Shown piece after piece: positions 1-9,275 of a stretch of 64,000 nucleotides of DNA. The stretch is from Eubacteriales bacterium (GTDB lineage: Bacteria; Bacillota; Clostridia; Lachnospirales; Lachnospiraceae). Where the stretch lies: the NCBI GenBank assembly GCA_030533235.1, contig JAUNJN010000004.1:19670-83669 (forward strand). Direction: 5' to 3'. How positions within the stretch are numbered: the stretch's first letter is position 1; each line of letters starts with the position of its first letter. A model generated the notes under the pieces. That model was not told where the DNA came from, did no database searches, and saw only the letters and a list, made by a program, of their open reading frames with translations. The position numbers and the translations under genes were made by a program.

Positions 1-180
1 CTCGATCTCAATCTTAGATACATTTGCTGAATAAAGCTCTTTCTTAATAAACTCTCTGATCTTATAGTCTTCTACAAGGTTATCTGCGAACTCGCCGTTC
101 TTTGTATCAGCATACCACTTTGAATCCCAGTCCTTGATGATTCCGACTCTTAAACCATGTGGATTAACCTTCTGTCCCAT
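1..180 (-). CDS. rpsC: 30S ribosomal protein S3, N-terminal part (cut by window edge)
   Basis: The first 60 residues begin [20 protein letters not shown], the standard start of S3, which sits in the head of the small ribosomal subunit near the mRNA entry. The C-terminal three quarters lie outside the window. A GATAGGAGG ribosome binding site precedes the ATG at 180. It follows rplV by 10 bases and is the eighth gene of the S10 operon as seen here. Confidence 0.95.
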   Translation of the reverse strand, partial: MGQKVNPHGLRVGIIKDWDSKWYADTKNGEFADNLVEDYKIREFIKKELYSANVSKIEIE

Positions 181-190
181 TGCTTACCTC

Positions 191-577
191 CTATCTTTCA
201 TCCAGCACAACAGTAATGTGGCTAGTTCTCTTCTCGATTCTATAAGCTCTACCCTGTGCTCTTGGTTGAATTCTCTTCATTGTCGGTCCCTTGTTTGCAT
301 AACACTCTGCAATGTAAAGGTCTTCAACCTTCATACCGTTGTTGTTTTCTGCGTTTGCAATTGCGGACTTAAGAAGCTTCTCGATTACCTTTGAAGCGTA
401 TCTGTTATTGTAAGCAAGAATACCGAGTGCTGAAGTTACATCCTTGCCTCTAATTGCGTCTAATACAAAACAAGCCTTTGTTACTGAAACTCTTGCATAT
501 GAAACAGTTGCCTTAGGTCTTGTATCCTTGTTCTCATTTCTGAGTCTCTTAATCTGGGATCTATGTCCTTTTGCCAT
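191..577 (-). CDS. rplV: 50S ribosomal protein L22
   Basis: A 128-residue protein of the usual L22 size. It starts MAKGHRSQIKRLRNE and carries the conserved C-terminal segment PRAQGRAYRIEKRTSHIT, which forms the beta-hairpin reaching the peptide exit tunnel. L22 binds 23S rRNA. An AAGGAGG site stands 9 bases before the ATG. It lies between rpsS and rpsC in the standard S10 order. No macrolide-resistance-type insertion is visible in the hairpin, though I had no alignment to prove it. Confidence 0.95.
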   Translation of the reverse strand: MAKGHRSQIKRLRNENKDTRPKATVSYARVSVTKACFVLDAIRGKDVTSALGILAYNNRYASKVIEKLLKSAIANAENNNGMKVEDLYIAECYANKGPTMKRIQPRAQGRAYRIEKRTSHITVVLDER

Positions 578-597
578 GAGATGTGTCCTCCTTCCTC

Positions 598-876
598 TTA
601 TCTTCTACCCTTTTTCTCATCCTTGCCATGTCCTCTGTATGTTCTTGTTGCTACGAACTCACCGAGCTTATGACCAACCATATCCTCAGTTACATATACA
701 GGTACATGCTTTCTTCCATCATAAACAGCAATTGTATGACCTACAAATGATGGGAAGATTGTTGAACGACGTGACCATGTCTTAACAACCTGCTTGTCGT
801 TTGCTGCATTTAATGCATCTATCTTCTTTAACAAATAATCATCTGCAAATGGTCCTTTTTTTAATGAACGAGCCAT
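598..876 (-). CDS. rpsS: 30S ribosomal protein S19
   Basis: A 92-residue protein of standard S19 length. It starts [19 protein letters not shown] and contains the conserved [21 protein letters not shown] and [16 protein letters not shown] segments. S19 forms a complex with S13 in the head of the 30S subunit and contacts the A-site finger. The ATG at 876 follows a TAAGGAGG site. It is 11 bases after the rplB stop, which fits co-transcription in the S10 operon. Confidence 0.96.
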   Translation of the reverse strand: MARSLKKGPFADDYLLKKIDALNAANDKQVVKTWSRRSTIFPSFVGHTIAVYDGRKHVPVYVTEDMVGHKLGEFVATRTYRGHGKDEKKGRR

Positions 877-887
877 ATGAAACCTCC

Positions 888-1730
888 TTACTTAACGTTC
901 TTACCGTCTCTTGTTCTGATAATCAACTTGTTGGACTGCTTGTTCTTCTTTCTAGTCTTAAGACCAAGTGCCGGCTTACCCCAAGGAGTAGATGGGCCAG
1001 GTCTACCGATACTAGTTCTACCTTCACCACCACCGTGTGGATGGTCGTTCGGGTTCATAACGGAACCACGTACTGTCGGGCGGATACCCATGTGACGCTT
1101 ACGTCCTGCTTTACCAACGTTTACAAGTCCATGCTCAATGTTACCAACCTGACCGATTGTAGCACGGCATACGATAGGAACCATTCTCATCTCGCCTGAA
1201 GGAAGACGAAGTGTTGCATACTTTCCTTCCTTAGCCATAAGCTGAGCTGAGTTACCTGCGGAACGAACAAGCTGTGCACCCTTACCAGGGTAAAGCTCGA
1301 TGTTGTGAATCTCTGTACCTACAGGAATTTCTGAAAGCGGAAGGCAGTTACCAACCTTAACATCAGCGTTAGGGCCGCTCATCAACTCGTCGCCAACCTT
1401 AAGGCCAACAGGAGCGATGATGTATGACTTCTCACCATCTGCGTAGAAAAGAAGTGCGATGTTAGCTGTTCTGTTTGGATCATACTCGATTGCAGCTACC
1501 TTTGCAGGTACATCATCTTTTCTTCTCTTGAAATCTATAATTCTGTACTTCTGTCTGCTTCCACCACCATGATGTCTAACAGTAATCTTTCCTTGATTAT
1601 TACGTCCGGCTGTCTTATCCTTCTTTGCAAGAAGTGACTTCTCAGGAGTGCTCTTTGTGATCTCCTCGAAATCAAGACCGGTCATATGCCTTCTAGAAGG
1701 TGTATATGGGTTATATGTCTTAATTCCCAT
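888..1730 (-). CDS. rplB: 50S ribosomal protein L2
   Basis: A 280-residue L2, starting [18 protein letters not shown]. The start at 1730 was chosen because a GAAAGGAG site precedes it and the family starts there; an in-frame upstream extension of eight residues overlaps that site. The conserved C-terminal block [20 protein letters not shown] includes the histidine region implicated at the peptidyl transferase centre. L2 bridges the subunits through 23S rRNA. It lies between rplW and rpsS as in nearly all bacteria. Confidence 0.96.
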   Translation of the reverse strand: MGIKTYNPYTPSRRHMTGLDFEEITKSTPEKSLLAKKDKTAGRNNQGKITVRHHGGGSRQKYRIIDFKRRKDDVPAKVAAIEYDPNRTANIALLFYADGEKSYIIAPVGLKVGDELMSGPNADVKVGNCLPLSEIPVGTEIHNIELYPGKGAQLVRSAGNSAQLMAKEGKYATLRLPSGEMRMVPIVCRATIGQVGNIEHGLVNVGKAGRKRHMGIRPTVRGSVMNPNDHPHGGGEGRTSIGRPGPSTPWGKPALGLKTRKKNKQSNKLIIRTRDGKNVK

Positions 1731-1791
1731 TGTAATTCTCCTTTCGAATTTCAATTTATTGTCATGCTTTTATTGCATATAATTTGATATT

Positions 1792-2091
1792 TTAGAGTCC
1801 TTCAAACAACTCAATATCTGCGCTCTCTGCCGTAAGCTGTACAACAGCCTTCTTTGTCTTAGCAGTCTTACCAAAAGTCATACCACGTCTCTTTGTCTTA
1901 CCATCGTAGTTCATGGTATTAACCTTTGCTACCTTTGTTCCCTCGAACATCTTCTCAACAGCTTCCTTCACCTGAGTCTTTGTTGCGTCCGGATGAACAA
2001 GGAATGTATACTTCTTCTCTGCCATAGCGTTCATACTCTTCTCTGTAAGAACCGGCTTAAGAATAACGTCATAATATTTGATATCTGCCAT
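1792..2091 (-). CDS. rplW: 50S ribosomal protein L23
   Basis: A 99-residue protein starting [20 protein letters not shown], with the family signature VLTEKS and the [15 protein letters not shown] loop. L23 lies beside the exit tunnel and docks trigger factor and the signal recognition particle. The start codon overlaps the rplD stop by one base. Its GAGGAGG site is inside the last codons of rplD, so translation is probably coupled to L4. Confidence 0.95.
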   Translation of the reverse strand: MADIKYYDVILKPVLTEKSMNAMAEKKYTFLVHPDATKTQVKEAVEKMFEGTKVAKVNTMNYDGKTKRRGMTFGKTAKTKKAVVQLTAESADIELFEGL

Positions 2092-2711
2092 TATGCATAC
2101 ACCTCCTCGATTGCTGCTACTGCATCTTTTGTGATTACAAGCGAATCATACTTTAAGATGTCATATACGTTAATTCCATTTGTCATTGTTGTCTTAACAT
2201 CAGGAATATTTCTTGCTGAGAGAATTACCTTCTCATTCTTGTCCTTTGTTACAACCAAAGCCTTAGGAGCCTTTAAGTTGTTAAGGATCTGAACAAACTT
2301 GGAAGTCTTAATCTCATCTAACGCAAGCTCATCAACTACGATGAACTTTGAATCCTGAACCTTTGATGTAAGAGCAGACTTCATAGCAATCTGCTTTTCT
2401 CTCTTGTTCATCTTCATAGAATAATCTCTTGGCTTTGGAGCAAATACAACTCCACCACCTGTCCACTGCGGAGATCTTGTAGAGCCCTGTCTTGCATGAC
2501 CTGTTCCCTTCTGTCTCCAAGGCTTTCTACCACCACCGGATACTTCGGAACGTGTCTTTGCGCTCTGCGTACCCTGACGTCTATTTGCTAACTGGCTAAC
2601 TACTGCCAGATGTACTAAATGCTCATTTATTTCCACACCGAATACGTTGTCGTTAAGCTCAAGCTTGTCAACTTCTTTTCCTTCGATGTTATAAACTGCT
2701 ACTGTTGCCAT
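2091..2711 (-). CDS. rplD: 50S ribosomal protein L4
   Basis: A 206-residue protein of usual L4 size. Residues around 40-90 contain the [20 protein letters not shown] and [13 protein letters not shown] segments that form the extended loop lining the exit tunnel. L4 is the autogenous regulator of the S10 operon in Escherichia coli; whether it acts here is not shown by the sequence. An AAGGAGG site precedes the ATG. It follows rplC by 29 bases and overlaps rplW by one. Confidence 0.95.
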   Translation of the reverse strand: MATVAVYNIEGKEVDKLELNDNVFGVEINEHLVHLAVVSQLANRRQGTQSAKTRSEVSGGGRKPWRQKGTGHARQGSTRSPQWTGGGVVFAPKPRDYSMKMNKREKQIAMKSALTSKVQDSKFIVVDELALDEIKTSKFVQILNNLKAPKALVVTKDKNEKVILSARNIPDVKTTMTNGINVYDILKYDSLVITKDAVAAIEEVYA

Positions 2712-2740
2712 CTAATGTTCCTCCTTCCTGAAAGACCGGC

Positions 2741-3424
2741 TTATTTGCCAACCTTTACTGTCTCCTTAATCATTACTAATGATTTCTTTGGTCCAGGAAC
2801 GGCACCCTTTACCAAAATTACATTGTTTTCAACATCTATCTTAACAATCTCAAGATTCTGAACTGTAACTCTTACGTTACCCTTGTGACCAGGCATCTTC
2901 TTACCCTTAAATACTCTACCCGGTGTAGTTGCAGAACCATTGGAACCTGCATGACGATGATACTTAGAACCATGAGCGGAAGGACCTGACTTCATGCCGT
3001 ATCTTTTGATACCGCCTGCATATCCTTTACCCTTTGACTTAGCAGTTACATCAACCTTATCACCCTCAGCGAAGATGGAAGCTAAGATCTCGTCGCCTGC
3101 ATTGAAATCGGCTACGTTCTCTAATCTGAACTCTCTTACATACTTCTTAGGTGTTGTGCCGGCCTTCTTAAAATGACCAACCTCTGCCTTGCCTGCGCCA
3201 TGTGGGTTTCTGATTACTTTCTTTCCGGAAACGTCTTTTGTTGTAATTCTTTCCTTCTTCTCAGCGAAACCAACCTGAATTGCTTCGTAACCATCATTAT
3301 CAACTGTCTTAACCTGTGTTACTACACAAGGACCAGCCTCTAATACTGTTACAGGTGTTAAAACACCGTCTTCGTTGAAGATTTGAGTCATTCCGACTTT
3401 TGTTGCTAAAATTGCTTTCTTCAT
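2741..3424 (-). CDS. rplC: 50S ribosomal protein L3
   Basis: A 227-residue L3, slightly longer than the common ~210. It begins [20 protein letters not shown] and has the central block [35 protein letters not shown], which binds 23S rRNA near the peptidyl transferase centre. L3 is one of the first proteins in 50S assembly. It is separated from rpsJ by 121 bases with no terminator visible, and preceded by an AGGAGGA site. Confidence 0.95.
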   Translation of the reverse strand: MKKAILATKVGMTQIFNEDGVLTPVTVLEAGPCVVTQVKTVDNDGYEAIQVGFAEKKERITTKDVSGKKVIRNPHGAGKAEVGHFKKAGTTPKKYVREFRLENVADFNAGDEILASIFAEGDKVDVTAKSKGKGYAGGIKRYGMKSGPSAHGSKYHRHAGSNGSATTPGRVFKGKKMPGHKGNVRVTVQNLEIVKIDVENNVILVKGAVPGPKKSLVMIKETVKVGK

Positions 3425-3545
3425 TGTGAAAACTTCCTCCTAATTTTAATTCACAGCGGATTGCGTTTTGCAATCATACTAAATTCAATCCTTACAGATT
3501 GTAATTAGGTACTGCTATTTACTTAATTAAATGTGTTTGATGAAA

Positions 3546-3857
3546 TTACTTCATCTTAACGTCTACATATACACCGGCTGACATATCAACCTTCTGAAGA
3601 GCTTCCACAGTCTTCTGTGATGGTGCAATGACGTCAATGAGTCTCTTGTGAGTTCTCTGCTCGAACTGTTCTCTGGAATCCTTATACTTATGAACAGCTC
3701 GAAGGATTGTTACCTTCTCAACCTTTGTAGGCATCGGAACAGGTCCGCTAACCTTTGCTCCTGTACTCTTTGCAGTTTCGATAATCTGCTTTGCAGCCTG
3801 ATCGATTAACTTGTGATCGTACGCCTTCAATGTGATTCTCATAATTTGACTTGCCAT
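3546..3857 (-). CDS. rpsJ: 30S ribosomal protein S10
   Basis: A 103-residue S10 with the signature [20 protein letters not shown] and the C-terminal GVYVDVKMK. The start at 3857 ([17 protein letters not shown]) matches clostridial S10 and has an AAAGGAGG site 11 bases upstream; an open extension of 33 codons upstream has no family support. S10 is a 30S head protein, also known as NusE in antitermination. It is the first gene of the operon, driven by the promoter at 4112-4140. Confidence 0.95.
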   Translation of the reverse strand: MASQIMRITLKAYDHKLIDQAAKQIIETAKSTGAKVSGPVPMPTKVEKVTILRAVHKYKDSREQFEQRTHKRLIDVIAPSQKTVEALQKVDMSAGVYVDVKMK

Positions 3858-4111
3858 AAAAAAAGCCGCCTCCTTTTCGCACTTTTTGTAGTACGACAAG
3901 TGGTGACTGTACAACTTTCCCGTGTGTGTCCTAACGTAACTCATTCGGATTTTCACACGTCATCTCCGTCTTGTAACGGATGGTATTTGGTACAGTGACT
4001 TGTCGCCAGTTATTCTTAATTGACATTCGCTCCACGAAAAACCCGCGAAACTGCTCATTTTGCAGTTGCGGCAACCTCCGCTTCCACGCTATCAATGTCA
4101 CAGCAAGTGCT
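3858..4111 (-). promoter_or_regulatory. S10 operon 5' leader
   Basis: About 250 untranslated bases lie between the predicted transcription start and rpsJ. The minus strand holds several short inverted repeats, for example AACTGC/GCAGTT with a 7-base loop at about 4048-4070, followed by TTTTT. This length and position suit a ribosomal-protein-responsive leader, but I cannot match it to a known RNA family by eye. Confidence 0.4.
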
Positions 4112-4140
4112 ATTATATCCCATCCGTCAATAGAATGCAA
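4112..4140 (-). promoter_or_regulatory. Promoter of the S10 operon
   Basis: On the minus strand TTGCAT (4135-4140), a 17-base spacer and a perfect TATAAT (4112-4117) form a sigma-A promoter. It lies about 250 bases upstream of rpsJ and is followed by a structured leader. The 150 bases between it and the methyltransferase stop at 4291 are AT-rich and show no clear terminator. Confidence 0.75.
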
Positions 4141-4290
4141 GAGTTTTTTTATTATTTTTTCTACTATATATATGTATGTTTGTTATTACACTTTCTTCTT
4201 TTTCATTAGCTGAATAAATGAATAAACACAAGCAACATCCAATGCAAACAAAATCAGTATTTCAATTTTTCATCCCCCCCGCCCTAAAAT

Positions 4291-5445
4291 CTATCGTAAC
4301 AACTTATATATAGAAGGCTCAATATTAAGCATCCGACACATCCGTTCCGTTTCCGCCAGTGCCTTCTTACGCTTTTCTTTGCTAACATTTGACTTCACTG
4401 CACGAATCAACAGATTCTTGGGCGAATGCGCCAAATCCACAAATTCCATAACCTGCGTGCGATATCCGCGATACGTAAGCATGGAGCCACGTATGGCATC
4501 CGTCGATAGCGCAGCAAATCGCTCTTTTAATATGCCATGTTCCATAATCGGTGTCAAATCGTCGCTTTGTATCTGACCATTTACCTCATGCTGACAACAC
4601 GGTACCGACATTATATATTTCGCATTCCAGGTGACTGCGTTGTAAAGCGCGTAATCCGTTGCAGTATCACAGGCATGCAGGCTCACAACCATATCAACCG
4701 GCACATCGGTATGATATCCGTTAATATCACCAAGCTCAAAATGTATGCCTTCGTAACCATACTTCGCTGCCGTCGCATTGCATTTCTTAATGACATCCTC
4801 TTTCAAGTCAAGCCCCGTAATTTGCACCTGTTTGTGTTTTATTTCTACGAGATAATAATACAATATAAATGTCAAATAGGACTTCCCGCAGCCAAAGTCT
4901 ATAATATGAAGCAATTGCTTCGTCTCATCCGAGAGCAAATCATCCACCAATTCGATAAAACGGTTAATCTGCTTGTACTTATCATACATGGATGCAACAA
5001 CCTTGCCCTCTTTCGTAAATACCCCCATATCCACAAGCGGAGGTATGACACCCCCCTCCACCAACAGATAATTTTTTTTACGATTGTGGTCTTGCGTCCT
5101 CTTTTTCGAAGTTGCAACAATATATTTACTTACATTTTTCAGCAACTTGTCTTTTTTTGTCATTCGGAAACTATAATCATAGCCATCCGCCAAAACATGC
5201 ATTTGCTGAAACATTGCAGGAAAATACTGTTCCACCGTACTGCAAAGCTTATCCTTCGATATATTTTCCTGAAACACCTGTTTTTCTGTGTAGCAGCTTA
5301 TCTGAAACACAGACTTGCCCTTCACAGTTGTCGGCAGTATTTCCACGCGTCGATACTTGCATGTTTCCTCTTTGCAATTGCTAAACACGACCTTACAGAC
5401 ATCCTTGTTTAACGCCTGTTTTACATCGTCCATACTATGAAGCAT
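4291..5445 (-). CDS. Class I SAM-dependent methyltransferase (Methyltransf_32-like)
   Basis: A 384-residue protein. Residues 1-160 form an N-terminal domain I do not recognise. From about 185 there is a Rossmann methyltransferase domain: motif I IIDFGCGKSYLTF, acidic loop ITGLDLKEDVI, then VSLHACDTATDYALY and VPCCQHE. The HACDTATD and CCQHE motifs are typical of the Methyltransf_32 (METTL25/GSTCD-like) group, whose substrate in bacteria is not settled; RNA is a guess. A GGAAGGA site precedes the ATG. It lies 26 bases after the Nudix gene and probably shares its transcript. Confidence 0.8.
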   Translation of the reverse strand: MLHSMDDVKQALNKDVCKVVFSNCKEETCKYRRVEILPTTVKGKSVFQISCYTEKQVFQENISKDKLCSTVEQYFPAMFQQMHVLADGYDYSFRMTKKDKLLKNVSKYIVATSKKRTQDHNRKKNYLLVEGGVIPPLVDMGVFTKEGKVVASMYDKYKQINRFIELVDDLLSDETKQLLHIIDFGCGKSYLTFILYYYLVEIKHKQVQITGLDLKEDVIKKCNATAAKYGYEGIHFELGDINGYHTDVPVDMVVSLHACDTATDYALYNAVTWNAKYIMSVPCCQHEVNGQIQSDDLTPIMEHGILKERFAALSTDAIRGSMLTYRGYRTQVMEFVDLAHSPKNLLIRAVKSNVSKEKRKKALAETERMCRMLNIEPSIYKLLR

Positions 5446-5471
5446 ATCTGTGTTCCTTCCTATTAAAATAT

Positions 5472-5975
5472 TTATTGTGTAAACGCCTGCTTGATACTGT
5501 CATAGTGGAGAAAAATCCCCTGCTTTGCAAACGCTTCAATCTCTTCTAAGGTCGCAAGCATATATCCGTCCGTTTCACCTTCTTGAAGTTTCAGTTCCTT
5601 TTCTGTAAAATCGCCGGTAAAACGATAGATATCCACAAAATAATTATCTCCTTCATCAGGATTTTCTCTCTTATATGTAAACAAGTAACCACCGTCCCAG
5701 CCTGTCACGTCAAGCCCGGTTTCTTCCATTATTTCCCGTTTTACAGCATCCGCTGAATCCTCACCAGCCACGGCAGCTCCTCCGGACACTTCCCACCAAC
5801 CCGGAGCCCATGCCTTTGTCATAACACGCTTTGTAATAAGGAAGCGTCCATCCGTACGACGTATAACACCAAGCACCGTTAAATGAAACTCGCCCGGTTG
5901 CATATGCCAGTCATTGCGTTTCATTGTTCTGCCGGTACGGTTTTTATTTTCATCATAAATATCCCATAATTCCAT
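5472..5975 (-). CDS. Nudix hydrolase
   Basis: A 167-residue Nudix protein. The Nudix box is complete from about residue 65: G-x5-E-x7-REIMEETGLDV, where the REUxEE glutamates bind Mg2+ and catalyse cleavage of a nucleoside diphosphate linked to another group. The N-terminal segment MELWDIYDENKNRTG resembles the isopentenyl-diphosphate isomerase/YfcD-like subgroup, which often acts on dinucleotide or nucleotide-sugar substrates. The substrate cannot be told from the sequence. An AGAGAGG site precedes the start. Confidence 0.85.
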   Translation of the reverse strand: MELWDIYDENKNRTGRTMKRNDWHMQPGEFHLTVLGVIRRTDGRFLITKRVMTKAWAPGWWEVSGGAAVAGEDSADAVKREIMEETGLDVTGWDGGYLFTYKRENPDEGDNYFVDIYRFTGDFTEKELKLQEGETDGYMLATLEEIEAFAKQGIFLHYDSIKQAFTQ

Positions 5976-6009
5976 AGTATCAACCTCTCTATCATCAATT
6001 CAAAATATA

Positions 6010-7647
6010 TTACTTTTTTGTCAGATTCTCAAAGGCCCGCATAACCGAGTTTATTTTCTTTTGCTCGTACATCGTCTTCCATATACAAAGCCTTAAGTCA
6101 GTAAGCTCCGCAAAACGATATTCCGTAATGGCATCTATGTAAGACCGAAGCAATTTCTCCGCCGTGGCATCTGCATCCATATCATTATAATAAGGTGTAT
6201 CCAAATAATCAACAGCTGCTTGATACGTCGTTTCAATATCAAGATAAAGCGTGCCGTATGCAATGTCCCCATACGGTTCGTACATTGGTTGATCACGCAA
6301 TTCCATCAATCGTTTTATTGTCTCCGGAACCTCATATAGATTTGGTGCAAGCGGTGTTTTCAGATTCAAAGCCTTTGCCTGTTCAAAAGCATATGCCGCC
6401 GAAATCATCGTCATCTCATCATTGGCTCTCGCTACAAACTCCATAGAATACGGAAGACCCGCTTCATTTTGTCCAATCGGAACACTCACCGAAGGAACAC
6501 CTGCCGACGGTGCAACATAGCAGCCACAGCTACTGTCGCTACCATACGCAACCTCATGACTTTTCACCTCGTCCCATAAGGTCGGATGAATCGCCACATC
6601 CACATCATACTGATCCATCATCTGATGAAAATACGGTCCGTACCATCCGACACCGTTTTCCCAATCATCACAAATTGAAATCGGCATCGAAATGATTTCC
6701 GCCCCCTGCGCCTCTAAAACCGCAACTGCTTCCTCAAGCTTTTCGCGTACACTCGGAACGGCAAAATTCCAAAGCGGCTCAATGATTCCGATTCGCATAC
6801 CGTCTAATGCATTTACATCCAGTGCCTTTGTGTAATCAATCTTATAATCATTGAGTGCTGTCAATATAATTGCTGCATCCTCGACTGTCTTCGCAATCGG
6901 TCCCGCCGTATCACGTCCTACGACGCAAGGCGTTAACCCTTTTCTTGATAACAACCCGTATGTGGGTCTGATTCCAACCACACCGTTTGCTCCGGACGGA
7001 ACACGTATGGATGCATTCGTGTCGGTTCCGATACAAATCGGTGCAAGAGATGCCGCTGCCGCAACCGCGCTGCCGCCCGACGAACCATAAGATGATTTTG
7101 TAAGATCATACGCATTATTCACTCTTCCGTAATCACTGATCGAATATCTGGAATGCTCTGCATATCGATCCATATTCGCCTTTGCAACAATAATCGCGCC
7201 CGCATTTTTCAACGACACAATCACATCCGCATCCTCGGTTGCAAGCTTTTCTTCCAGATATTTGTTTCCGTTCGTTGTTGCCATACCACAAACATCCAGA
7301 TTGTCCTTCACAATTACCGGAAGGCCAAACAGCAGACCTGTACGTCCGGATGATTTGTATATTTCATCACACCTTTTAGCCTCTTCAATCGCCGTATCCG
7401 AAATCTGCGTCAAACATTCATACATATCCGCATATGCGTAGATACGATCCAAATATAAACGCATAATCTGTTCATAGGTAAGGAATCCTTCATCCACCGC
7501 CTGCTGAAGCTCCGTAATACTCATTTCCGTAATATCTACAACTGCAAGCACCTTTGGCTCATATTCCTCTGCCATGACCCGGACACACGGAACAAACATG
7601 CCTATTACAAGAATAAGACTAATCATATATCCTAATACTTTTTTCAT
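6010..7647 (-). CDS. Exported amidase (amidase signature family)
   Basis: A 545-residue protein starting MKKVLGYMISLILVIGMF, with a signal peptide probably cleaved after VMA-E near residue 27. The start at 7647 has a GGGGGA site 8 bases upstream; the nearby ATG at 7653 is too close to it. The amidase signature is clear: Lys114 in VIVKDN, the serine pair in YGSSGGSAVAAA (about 187-198) and the nucleophile Ser213 in DTNASIRVPSG, giving the Ser-cisSer-Lys triad. The usual GGSIR reads NASIR here, but the serine is kept. After about residue 480 comes an extra helical tail. Unlike GatA, it is predicted to be secreted, so it probably hydrolyses an extracellular amide. Confidence 0.85.
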   Translation of the reverse strand: MKKVLGYMISLILVIGMFVPCVRVMAEEYEPKVLAVVDITEMSITELQQAVDEGFLTYEQIMRLYLDRIYAYADMYECLTQISDTAIEEAKRCDEIYKSSGRTGLLFGLPVIVKDNLDVCGMATTNGNKYLEEKLATEDADVIVSLKNAGAIIVAKANMDRYAEHSRYSISDYGRVNNAYDLTKSSYGSSGGSAVAAAASLAPICIGTDTNASIRVPSGANGVVGIRPTYGLLSRKGLTPCVVGRDTAGPIAKTVEDAAIILTALNDYKIDYTKALDVNALDGMRIGIIEPLWNFAVPSVREKLEEAVAVLEAQGAEIISMPISICDDWENGVGWYGPYFHQMMDQYDVDVAIHPTLWDEVKSHEVAYGSDSSCGCYVAPSAGVPSVSVPIGQNEAGLPYSMEFVARANDEMTMISAAYAFEQAKALNLKTPLAPNLYEVPETIKRLMELRDQPMYEPYGDIAYGTLYLDIETTYQAAVDYLDTPYYNDMDADATAEKLLRSYIDAITEYRFAELTDLRLCIWKTMYEQKKINSVMRAFENLTKK

Positions 7648-7676
7648 TTGCATATTCCCCCGGTTTATCTGATATC

Positions 7677-9233
7677 CTATATCGCAAGTACAGAATATTC
7701 TTCCAAATTCCAAACCTCACTCACAATATCTTCATAGAAATCAGGTTCATGGCACACGAGCAAAACAGAGCCCTTATACTCCTTAAGCGCTCGCTTTAAT
7801 TCATCCTTTGCATCCACATCCAAATGATTCGTCGGCTCGTCCAGGATAAGAAGATTCGTTTCACGATTAATGAGCTTACACAGTCTGACCTTTGCCTGTT
7901 CGCCACCGCTAAGCACCTTGACCTTACTTTCGATATGCTTTGTCGTCAGACCACATTTTGCAAGCGCCGAACGCACCTCATACTGCGAATAGGATGGAAA
8001 CTCCTGCCAGATTTCTTCCATACATGTGTTTTCCGTTCCTGCCATTTCCTGTTCGAAATATCCAAGATATAAATAATCTCCGAGTGTCGCCTTTCCGGAC
8101 AAAGGCTTTGCAATGCCAAGAAGGCTTTTTAGCAATGTACTCTTGCCGATTCCGTTGGTTCCGACAATCGCAATTTTCTCGCCGCGTTCCATACGCAGAT
8201 TGATTGCCTTTGATAACGGTGCATTCCTGTCATACCCAATCACAAGATCCTCTGTTTCAAACAATACCTTACCGGGTGTTCTCGCTTCCTTAAAATGAAA
8301 CTCCGGCTTTGGTTTTTCCTTGGCAAGCTCGATAATTTCCATCTTATCAAGCTTCTTTTGACGAGACATCGCCATATTCCGTGTTGCGACTCTCGCCTTG
8401 TTGCGTGCAACAAAGTCCTTAAGTTCTCTGATTTCCTGCTGTTGTTTATGATATGCCGCCTCAAGCTGTGCTTTCTTTGCTTCATAAACCTCCATAAACT
8501 TATCATAATTGCCAACATATCGGTTAAGCTTTTGATTCTCCATATGGTAGATTATGTTAACCACATCATTCAGAAACGGTATATCATGACTGATTAATAT
8601 AAACGCGTTTTCATACTCCATCAAATATCGCTTCAACCACTCGATATGTTCCGCATCCAAATAGTTTGTCGGCTCATCCAAAAGGAGAATCTCCGGTTTT
8701 TCCAAAAGCAGCTTTGCAAGTAACACCTTTGTACGTTGACCACCACTTAAATCCGTAACATCATGATCCATCCCAAGCTCCAACAATCCAAGTGCACGCG
8801 CCACCTGCTCTGTCTTTGCATCAATCATATAGAAGTCATTGTTGGTAAGTAAGTCCTGCAACGTTCCGACCTCTTCCATCAGCTCTGCAATTTCTTCATC
8901 TGTGGCATCTGCCATTTTATCATAGAGTTCATTCACTCTTTGTTCCATGTCAAACAAATAGGAAAACGCTGATTTAAGCACAGATTCTATCGTCATACCT
9001 GCTGTAAGCACCGTATGCTGATCCAAATATCCGACACGCACATGCTTATTCCATTCGACGCATCCCTCATCCGGCATCAATTTCCCGGTCACAATATTCA
9101 TAAACGTACTTTTCCCTTCGCCGTTCGCACCGACGAGACCGATATGTTCCCCTTTTAATAAGCGAAACGATACATCGTCAAAAATGGCACGGTCACCAAA
9201 ACCATGCGTTAAATGTTCCACATTGATTATCAT
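7677..9233 (-). CDS. ABC-F family ATPase (YfmM-like)
   Basis: A 518-residue protein with two ABC domains and no membrane segments. Domain 1 has Walker A GANGEGKST (about 36-44), signature LSGGQ and Walker B EILLLDEPT; domain 2 has GTNGIGKST, LSGGE and LLILDEPTNHLD. The linker between them (about 235-320) is charged and matches the P-site tRNA interaction motif region of ABC-F factors. The wording HGFGDRAIFDDVSFRLLKGE fits Bacillus YfmM closely. ABC-F proteins bind the ribosomal E site and relieve stalling or give antibiotic protection. An AGGAG site precedes the ATG; a second ABC-F gene lies 42 bases upstream. Confidence 0.88.
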   Translation of the reverse strand: MIINVEHLTHGFGDRAIFDDVSFRLLKGEHIGLVGANGEGKSTFMNIVTGKLMPDEGCVEWNKHVRVGYLDQHTVLTAGMTIESVLKSAFSYLFDMEQRVNELYDKMADATDEEIAELMEEVGTLQDLLTNNDFYMIDAKTEQVARALGLLELGMDHDVTDLSGGQRTKVLLAKLLLEKPEILLLDEPTNYLDAEHIEWLKRYLMEYENAFILISHDIPFLNDVVNIIYHMENQKLNRYVGNYDKFMEVYEAKKAQLEAAYHKQQQEIRELKDFVARNKARVATRNMAMSRQKKLDKMEIIELAKEKPKPEFHFKEARTPGKVLFETEDLVIGYDRNAPLSKAINLRMERGEKIAIVGTNGIGKSTLLKSLLGIAKPLSGKATLGDYLYLGYFEQEMAGTENTCMEEIWQEFPSYSQYEVRSALAKCGLTTKHIESKVKVLSGGEQAKVRLCKLINRETNLLILDEPTNHLDVDAKDELKRALKEYKGSVLLVCHEPDFYEDIVSEVWNLEEYSVLAI

Positions 9234-9275
9234 AAATTATTCTCCTGCATTCCGGTAATCCAAACAACAATCGTT

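Noticed and set aside
4537-5412. Long plus-strand open frame (291 codons) opposite the methyltransferase
   Set aside because: It is a shadow of the methyltransferase gene, whose motifs are on the minus strand; no ribosome site.
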